Below, in pieces: positions 52,271-64,000 of a stretch of DNA of 64,000 nt. Source of the DNA: Pseudomonas huaxiensis. GTDB lineage: Bacteria > Pseudomonadota > Gammaproteobacteria > Pseudomonadales > Pseudomonadaceae. Numbering within the stretch: the stretch's first letter is position 1; every line of letters begins with the position of its first letter. The position numbers were made by a program, and so were the translations under genes. The stretch covers positions 1-64,000 of the forward strand of contig NZ_QKVL01000003.1 of NCBI RefSeq assembly GCF_003231275.1, read 5' to 3'. The notes beneath the pieces were generated by a model. It saw only the letters and a program-made list of their open reading frames with translations, was not told where the DNA came from and did no database searches.

Positions 52271-53122
52271 TTATTCGGCGGCTTGTACCGCAGCGATCAT
52301 CCGTACGATGTCGACAGTCTCGGCAACATCGTGAACACGAAGGATCTTCGCTCCTTTGGTGATCGCCAATGCGGCCAGCGCCAAGCTGCCATATAGCCGT
52401 CCATCTACAGCCCGATTAAGGGTCAGGCCGATCATACTCTTGCGCGAGACACCCACCAGCAATGGGCGCCCCAAGCGCTGCAGGCTGTCCATATGCTTGA
52501 ACAGGCTGAGATTATGCTCCAGCGTTTTGGCAAAACCGAAACCTGGGTCAAGAATTATGCGCTCCGACTCGATTCCAACCGAACTGCAGGCAGCCATCCG
52601 CTCCTCGAGATACGTCGCAACCTCGGCAGTCACATCGCCGTAGCTTGGGGCGTCCTGCATGTTTCCGGGCTCACCGCGCATATGCATGAGGCACACAGGC
52701 AAGCCGGTAGCCGCAGCGGCATCCAGGGCGCCGTCACGACTGAGCGAGCGGACATCGTTGATCAGCCCTGCCCCGAGGCGCGCTGACTCACGGATAACCG
52801 AGGGTGTCGAAGTGTCCACCGAGATGACCACATCCAGCTCACGATTCAGAGCCTCGACAATAGGCGCAACACGCTCAAGCTCTTCAAGGGCAGTGACAAC
52901 GCGCGCCCCCGGCCGAGTGGACTCCCCACCCACATCGATCAACGTAGCGCCGGCAGCCACCATTTCCTCGGCATGGCGCAGCGCCGCGTCGCGCTGAGTG
53001 AAGCGGCCGCCATCTGAAAAGGAATCCGGGGTGATATTGAGAATACCCATTACATGGGTAAGTGAAAGGTCAAGAACCCGGTTGCCGCAAGGCAACCGGG
53101 TTGGGTACTGCTGTGAAGTCAT
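52271..53122 (-). CDS. folP: Dihydropteroate synthase
   Basis: Condenses the pterin pyrophosphate made by FolK with p-aminobenzoate; it is the sulfonamide target. The 283-residue TIM barrel carries both signatures, [14 protein letters not shown] (about residues 27-40) and [10 protein letters not shown] (about 62-71), and SRKSMIG at about 225-231. The region around the first two loops, where sulfonamide resistance changes arise, looks ordinary. It begins nine bases after ftsH. Confidence 0.97.
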   Translation of the reverse strand: MTSQQYPTRLPCGNRVLDLSLTHVMGILNITPDSFSDGGRFTQRDAALRHAEEMVAAGATLIDVGGESTRPGARVVTALEELERVAPIVEALNRELDVVISVDTSTPSVIRESARLGAGLINDVRSLSRDGALDAAAATGLPVCLMHMRGEPGNMQDAPSYGDVTAEVATYLEERMAACSSVGIESERIILDPGFGFAKTLEHNLSLFKHMDSLQRLGRPLLVGVSRKSMIGLTLNRAVDGRLYGSLALAALAITKGAKILRVHDVAETVDIVRMIAAVQAAE

Positions 53123-53130
53123 GTCAGCCC

Positions 53131-55047
<1,917 letters not shown>

Positions 55048-55248
55048 TTAGCTACCCTCTGAAGCAGGTTTAGGCGCAACCGTGCCTCGCATGATAATCA
55101 CCGGCGTAACTTACTACATTACCTACAACAGCAGTTGGCGCCGTCTGTAACCCTTTGTGAATCTAGACTACACGATGTTCATTCATATCAGACAGACCGG
55201 CTGATTGGAAAAAACTATCGCTGCCTCAAGAAGCCGCCGGTGATGCTT

Positions 55249-55872
55249 TTATTCCCCGCGATACCCTCTCGCCAGCAGGTACTGCTCTCGTGAGCGATCA
55301 CGCGAAGAGTCGGGTTTCAGCATCTGCACCTTGTCGAACTTCTTACGAGCATCCTTGAGGTAAACGTCAAAGCCTTCACCCTGGAAAATCTTGATCAGGA
55401 AATCACCACCGGGCTTGAGCACGCGAGTAGCCAGATCAATGGCTAGCTCACAGAGAAACATCGCCTTGGGGATATCGACGGCTGGCGTACCACTCATATT
55501 GGGGGCCATATCGGAAATCACAAGGTCCACATGCGAATTACCGACCGCCTCAAGAATTTGTGCCAGCACATCATCCTGAGTGAAGTCGCCCTGAATGAAG
55601 GTGACATCAGGAATGCTGTCCATCTCCAGGATGTCAGACGCGATCAGACGCCCTTGACCGCCGATCAGACGACTGGTCACCTGCGACCAACCACCTGGCG
55701 CGGCCCCTAGGTCGACCACGCTCATGCCAGGACGGATGATTTTGTATTTTTCCTGAATTTCCAGCAGTTTGTAGCTCGCACGCGAGCGATAACCATCCTT
55801 TTGCGCCATTTTGACGTAAGGATCGTTGAAATGTTCTTTCAGCCAGCCAAGGCTTGTCTTGGAACGCGCCAC
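55249..55872 (-). CDS. rlmE: 23S rRNA 2'-O-ribose U2552 methyltransferase
   Basis: Methylates U2552 in the ribosomal A loop; loss delays 50S assembly. The 207-residue protein has the K-D-K-E type catalytic set: [11 protein letters not shown] (Lys near 36), SAM-binding [12 protein letters not shown] (about residues 54-65), [10 protein letters not shown] (Asp near 120) and [10 protein letters not shown] (Lys near 158). The start is GTG with GAGGTG upstream. The rlmE-ftsH order is ancient; a 201-bp gap separates them here. It is divergent from yhbY. Confidence 0.96.
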   Translation of the reverse strand: MARSKTSLGWLKEHFNDPYVKMAQKDGYRSRASYKLLEIQEKYKIIRPGMSVVDLGAAPGGWSQVTSRLIGGQGRLIASDILEMDSIPDVTFIQGDFTQDDVLAQILEAVGNSHVDLVISDMAPNMSGTPAVDIPKAMFLCELAIDLATRVLKPGGDFLIKIFQGEGFDVYLKDARKKFDKVQMLKPDSSRDRSREQYLLARGYRGE

Positions 55873-55972
55873 TGGGCACCTCGATGATTAGGGTCGTGAT
55901 TAACTGGGCGGATCCACGGGCCCTCGGGTAAAATGGCCGCCATTTTTACAGAATCAGACAAAGGGTCAGATT

Positions 55973-56281
55973 ATGCCGCTCAATAACGAGCAGAAGAAAC
56001 AGTACAAATCCATTGGCCACGATCTGAAACCAGTTCTGATTGTGGCAGGCAATGGACTGACTGAGGGCGTTCTTACCGAACTGGAACGCGCCCTGGCCGA
56101 TCACGAACTGATCAAGGTCGAGATCCGCTCGGATGACCGCGAAGAGCGTGCCGCAGCAATCGCCGAACTGTGCAAGGTTGGCCGCGCCGAACTGGTGCAG
56201 ACCATCGGGAAGAAGGCACTGATCTATCGCCGCAACCCACAGCCGAACAAGCAACTGTCGAACATCCATCGCTACAAGTGA
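55973..56281 (+). CDS. yhbY: YhbY family CRM-domain RNA-binding protein
   Basis: A 102-residue single CRM (CRS1-YhbY) domain protein that associates with pre-50S particles. The family pattern KSIGHDLKPVLIVAGNGLTEGVL (split, residues 11-33) and the GxxG loop are visible, followed by LIKVEIRSDDREERAAAIAE. It is divergent from rlmE, and both act on large-subunit maturation. It converges on the DUF4149 gene with 12 bp between stops. Confidence 0.94.
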   Translation: MPLNNEQKKQYKSIGHDLKPVLIVAGNGLTEGVLTELERALADHELIKVEIRSDDREERAAAIAELCKVGRAELVQTIGKKALIYRRNPQPNKQLSNIHRYK

Positions 56282-56293
56282 TGTTCGCTCCGA

Positions 56294-56740
56294 TCAGTGG
56301 CGCGCTTTGCGCGCCCTGCCCGGCACCGGTTGCAACACTATCAGCAGACCAGTAAGGCCCAGCACCAGGTAACAGAACAACTGCCAGCGCAGTTGCCCTG
56401 CGAACACCGTGCTCAGTAAGAAGTAGACAGCACACGCCAGCACCGCCATAAGCAGCAACTGCCCACGCGCGTCCCGCCATAGACTGGTCATGCCCTCGGC
56501 CCGGACCAGCACCAACACCTGAACGCCGCTACCGACAGCCGCGAAAGCCACCAGCAATGACGCCACCACACGACTGACATCCTCGACCAGCAACGGCGCT
56601 AGGCCGACCCGATTCAGCGCGGGCAACAACCCCAGATGAAGGATCCACAGGCCACCGACCCAGAGTACCTGGGCCAGCTGCCAGATCACGGCCGTGGCAG
56701 TGAAGCCACGGGACCGGTCAGATGTGTTTGACTTCGACAA
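56294..56740 (-). CDS. DUF4149 integral membrane protein
   Basis: A small membrane protein with four predicted helices (VIWQLAQVLWVGGLWILHLG, ASLLVAFAAVGSGVQVLVLV, LLLMAVLACAVYFLLSTVF and FCYLVLGLTGLLIVL) and a basic C-terminus. This fits the DUF4149 family, which has no assigned function. No ATG exists in frame near the expected start. A TTG at 56740 ([10 protein letters not shown]...) overlaps greA by 23 bp and matches the short polar N-terminus I recall in relatives; a GTG at 56689 is the alternative. Start confidence is low, gene confidence is good. Confidence 0.8.
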   Translation of the reverse strand: MSKSNTSDRSRGFTATAVIWQLAQVLWVGGLWILHLGLLPALNRVGLAPLLVEDVSRVVASLLVAFAAVGSGVQVLVLVRAEGMTSLWRDARGQLLLMAVLACAVYFLLSTVFAGQLRWQLFCYLVLGLTGLLIVLQPVPGRARKARH

Positions 56741-57196
56741 TCTCGTACTCGAGCGTGCCACTAGGTGTCTTGACGACCACCACGTCACCTTCTTCCTTGC
56801 CGATGATGGCACGGGCAATCGGCGCGCCCGCCGACAGCTTGCCCTTCTTGATGTCGGCTTCGTCCTCACCAACGATCTGGTAAGTCACCTGATCGCCAGT
56901 CTCGGTGTTTTCCAGGACCACGGTAGTGCCGAAAATGACCTTGCCAGTGTGGGCAATAGTGGTCACGTCGATCACGACCGAGTTCTGCAAACGGCCTTCG
57001 ATATCACGGATACGGGCTTCAACCATGCCTTGCTCCTCACGAGCGGCATGGTATTCAGCGTTTTCCTTGAGGTCACCCAGCTCGCGCGCTTCGCCAATCG
57101 CCTGACTCAGGCGCGGGCGCTCGGTCTTGCTCAGGAACAGGTGCTCTTCTTCCAGGGCGCGAGCGCCCTGAACGGTCATCGGGTATTTGGTAATGC

Positions 57197-57200
<4 letters not shown>
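56718..57200 (-). CDS. greA: Transcription elongation factor GreA
   Basis: GreA rescues backtracked RNA polymerase by stimulating transcript cleavage. The 160-residue protein has the N-terminal coiled coil with acidic tip ([17 protein letters not shown], about residues 42-58) and the C-terminal FKBP-like domain ([22 protein letters not shown]). Like DksA in this window it works through the polymerase secondary channel. Its ATG overlaps the carB stop by four bases (ATGA), so it is co-translated with carB. Confidence 0.97.
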
Positions 57201-60418
<3,218 letters not shown>

Positions 60419-60525
60419 GGTTGTCACTCAAATCCGCAGGTCAGTCGGCAAGCCGTCTTGAACAATCTTGGTCAGGCGCGCCCGAACCAGGCCGAAGCCG
60501 GTTCAGGGCCTTCTCGCAGGGATGC

Positions 60526-61662
60526 TTAGCGGCGCTTGGCCATGGCATCGATGAAGCGATCGAACAGTGGCGCGACGTCGGTCGGGCCAGGGCTCGCTTC
60601 AGGGTGGCCCTGGAAGCTGAACGCGCTCTTGTCGGTACGCTCGATACCCTGCAGGGTACCGTCGAACAGCGACTTGTGGATCGCACGAACGTTGGCCGGC
60701 AGCGTGGCCTCGTCGACCGCGAAACCGTGGTTCTGGCTGGTGATCATTACAACGCCGGTATCCAGGTCCTGGACCGGGTGGTTGGCACCGTGGTGGCCGT
60801 GACCCATCTTGACGGTCTTGGCGCCGGAGGCCAGGGCCAGCAGTTGGTGACCGAGGCAGATACCGAACACCGGAATCTCGGTCTCGAGGATTTCCTTGAT
60901 GGCCTGGATAGCGTAGTCGCAAGGCTCTGGGTCGCCAGGGCCGTTGGACAGGAACACGCCATCAGGTTTGAGCGCCAGGACTTCGCTGGCCGGGGTTTGC
61001 GCCGGCACCACGGTCAGGCGGCAGCCGCGAGCAACCAGCATGCGCAGGATGTTCAGCTTGACGCCGTAGTCGTAGGCGACGACGTGGTACGGCAGATCGG
61101 CAGCCTCGATGGTCGGGTGGCTGTCGCTTTTCAGCTCCCAGACACTGGAACGCCATTCGTAGGAAGTCTTGGTGCTGACCACTTTGGCCAGGTCCATGCC
61201 TTTCAGACCAGGGAAGCCGCGAGCGGCGGCAATGGCGGCTTCTTCGCTGATGTTGTCACCCGCGAGGATGCAACCATTCTGCGCGCCCTTTTCACGCAGG
61301 ATGCGAGTCAAGCGGCGAGTGTCGATACCGGCGATCGCCACGACATTGTTGGCTTTGAGGTAGTCGCTCAGGGACAGCGTGTTACGCCAGTTGCTGGCAA
61401 TCAGCGGCAGATCACGGATAACCAGGCCGGCCGACCATACGCGGTCGGACTCGGCGTCTTCCGGAGTAGTACCGGTGTTGCCGATGTGTGGGTAAGTCAG
61501 GGTAACGATCTGTTGCGAGTACGAAGGGTCAGTCAGGATTTCCTGATAGCCGGTCATTGCGGTGTTGAACACCACCTCGCCAACGGTCTGACCGTCGGCT
61601 CCAATGGCTTCACCGCGAAAAATGCTGCCATCGGCAAGGGCGAGTATGGCTGGCTTAGTCAA
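60526..61662 (-). CDS. carA: Carbamoyl-phosphate synthase small (glutaminase) subunit
   Basis: Hydrolyses glutamine and channels ammonia to CarB. The 378-residue protein has the CarA-specific N-terminal domain ([20 protein letters not shown]) and a class I glutamine amidotransferase domain with the nucleophile Cys in [13 protein letters not shown] (about residues 264-276) and the His/Glu pair in [11 protein letters not shown] near the C-terminus. The start is TTG with a strong GGAGG box six bases away. The 267-bp region upstream is rich in dyads. Confidence 0.97.
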   Translation of the reverse strand: MTKPAILALADGSIFRGEAIGADGQTVGEVVFNTAMTGYQEILTDPSYSQQIVTLTYPHIGNTGTTPEDAESDRVWSAGLVIRDLPLIASNWRNTLSLSDYLKANNVVAIAGIDTRRLTRILREKGAQNGCILAGDNISEEAAIAAARGFPGLKGMDLAKVVSTKTSYEWRSSVWELKSDSHPTIEAADLPYHVVAYDYGVKLNILRMLVARGCRLTVVPAQTPASEVLALKPDGVFLSNGPGDPEPCDYAIQAIKEILETEIPVFGICLGHQLLALASGAKTVKMGHGHHGANHPVQDLDTGVVMITSQNHGFAVDEATLPANVRAIHKSLFDGTLQGIERTDKSAFSFQGHPEASPGPTDVAPLFDRFIDAMAKRR

Positions 61663-61703
61663 GAAGACCTCCGTAAATAGCCTGAAGGGGCGATCGCAGG
61701 TTG

Positions 61704-61746
61704 CAAAAAAGCGGAATGACGTATAGACACGTCACCCCGCTTTCTT
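61704..61746 (-). terminator. Terminator hairpin between dapB and carA
   Basis: On the minus strand AAAGCGG (with a short internal mismatch) and TGACGT pair with ACGTCA and CCGCTTT around a GTCTAT loop, followed by TTTTTTG. It lies about 45 bp upstream of the carA start. It could simply end dapB transcription or act as an attenuator in the carA leader. Confidence 0.75.
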
Positions 61747-61766
61747 CGTCGAATTATCTGCGCGCT

Positions 61767-61860
61767 TTTAGTGGACACACTAAAGCTGTAGCTTACAGAA
61801 ATGTGCTTTTTTGGTCTACCACTGATGTGCCTGAAAGGCTCAGGAATGCGACAAGTCGCA
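61767..61860. promoter_or_regulatory. carA upstream region with several perfect dyads
   Basis: Four inverted repeats are packed here: TTTAGTG/CACTAAA (61767-61785 approx.), CTGTA-GCT-TACAG (61786-61798), CCTGA-AAGGC-TCAGG (61830-61844) and TGCGAC-AA-GTCGCA (61847-61860). A GATAAT -10-like box (61753-61758) follows. The TGTCGC within the last dyad resembles a pseudomonad ArgR half-site. Confidence 0.45.
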
Positions 61861-61929
61861 CCACAAGGGCTGCGAAAACGAGCTGGCGATCACTGACCAG
61901 CCCGTTTCCGAGAGAGATGAGGCGATAAA

Positions 61930-63871
<1,942 letters not shown>

Positions 63872-63984
63872 GGTTCTATGCACTCTTGAGGACGTTCGGC
63901 AAACCTCTGCGCGTTGAGCGCTGTGCCGACAGCACCGGCATGTAAACCAGTGCTGTAAAAATTCGGGTATTCCAGACACGCCAA

Positions 63985-64000
63985 CGCGGGAGCAAGCCCC
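63985..64000. repeat. Partial REP-like element at the window edge
   Basis: CGCGGGAGCAAGCCCC is the left part of a common P. fluorescens-group REP (GGGAGCAAGCCC). The right half is cut by the window end. It sits in the presumed dnaK-dnaJ spacer. Confidence 0.6.

Noticed and set aside
55048..55248. Heat-shock (RpoH) promoter upstream of ftsH
   Set aside because: A CTTGAG is present but no matching CCCCAT-type -10 stands at the right distance, so the call is not supported.

Overview
This window is a piece of a Pseudomonas chromosome, most likely from the P. fluorescens group. The evidence is the gene content and order (pssA-ilvCHI, mrcB, prrF-phu, dksA-cbrAB-crcZ-pcnB-panBC-pgi, pnp-rpsO-truB-rbfA-infB-nusA-rimP, ftsH, carAB-dapB-dnaJ), the GC-rich coding sequence, and REP palindromes of the type common in that group. 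From memory, the same gene order runs through P. aeruginosa PAO1 around PA4691-PA4760, with several local differences noted below. Nothing here looks like a prophage, genomic island, transposon, CRISPR array or defence cluster. It is core genome with dense regulation.

Layout. 1-130: a strong sigma70 promoter pointing out of the window to the left, probably for an rrn operon. 131-6133 (minus): msrQ, msrP and pssA, then ilvC, ilvH and ilvI behind a long leader. 6550-9969 (minus): a cell-wall set made of a YqcC-family protein, an LpoP-like lipoprotein and mrcB (PBP1b). 10087-12525 (plus): a kinase-like/ATPase fusion, a pentapeptide-repeat protein and a TfoX C-terminal-like protein. 12580-16291: the iron-responsive sRNA PrrF and the haem import genes phuTUVW, both with Fur boxes. 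16460-18652: a small Rieske protein, sfsA and an aminotransferase. 18866-25560 (plus): dksA, gluQRS, the cbrX-cbrA-cbrB carbon/nitrogen control system and its sRNA CrcZ, which is driven by RpoN. 25693-33395 (plus): pcnB, folK, panB, panC, pgi and acs. 33425: a REP element. 33506-39818 (plus): an MpaB-like protein, a thiolase, an RlmI-like methyltransferase and a DUF748/AsmA-like protein with an OmpA-like tail. 39923-50847 (minus): a BON protein, pnp, rpsO, truB, rbfA, infB, nusA, rimP, tRNA-fMet, tRNA-Leu, secG and tpiA. 50914-55872 (minus): glmM, folP, ftsH and rlmE. 55973-56281 (plus): yhbY. 56294-63871 (minus): a DUF4149 protein, greA, carB, carA, dapB and dnaJ.

How the genes work together. 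Four themes stand out: translation and RNA decay (nusA-infB-rbfA-truB-rpsO-pnp with an initiator tRNA, plus rlmE, yhbY, greA and pcnB); nutrient control (CbrAB with CrcZ, DksA, PrrF/Fur); biosynthesis of branched-chain amino acids, pantothenate, folate, lysine/peptidoglycan and carbamoyl phosphate; and envelope building and quality control (PBP1b with its lipoprotein, PssA, SecG, FtsH, GlmM, MsrPQ).

I found no clearly new multi-gene system. The most useful non-routine signals are regulatory. The BON gene has an RpoN-type promoter with two 15-bp upstream sites exactly 31 bp apart. The CbrB-type sites for crcZ sit around the cbrB terminator. A cluster of GTAAC motifs lies upstream of panB. The carA leader is dense with dyads. 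A 9-bp direct repeat brackets a REP element. Several genes have non-ATG starts supported by their ribosome binding sites (ilvI GTG, the LpoP-like gene GTG, rimP GTG, rlmE GTG, carA TTG, ftsH TTG).
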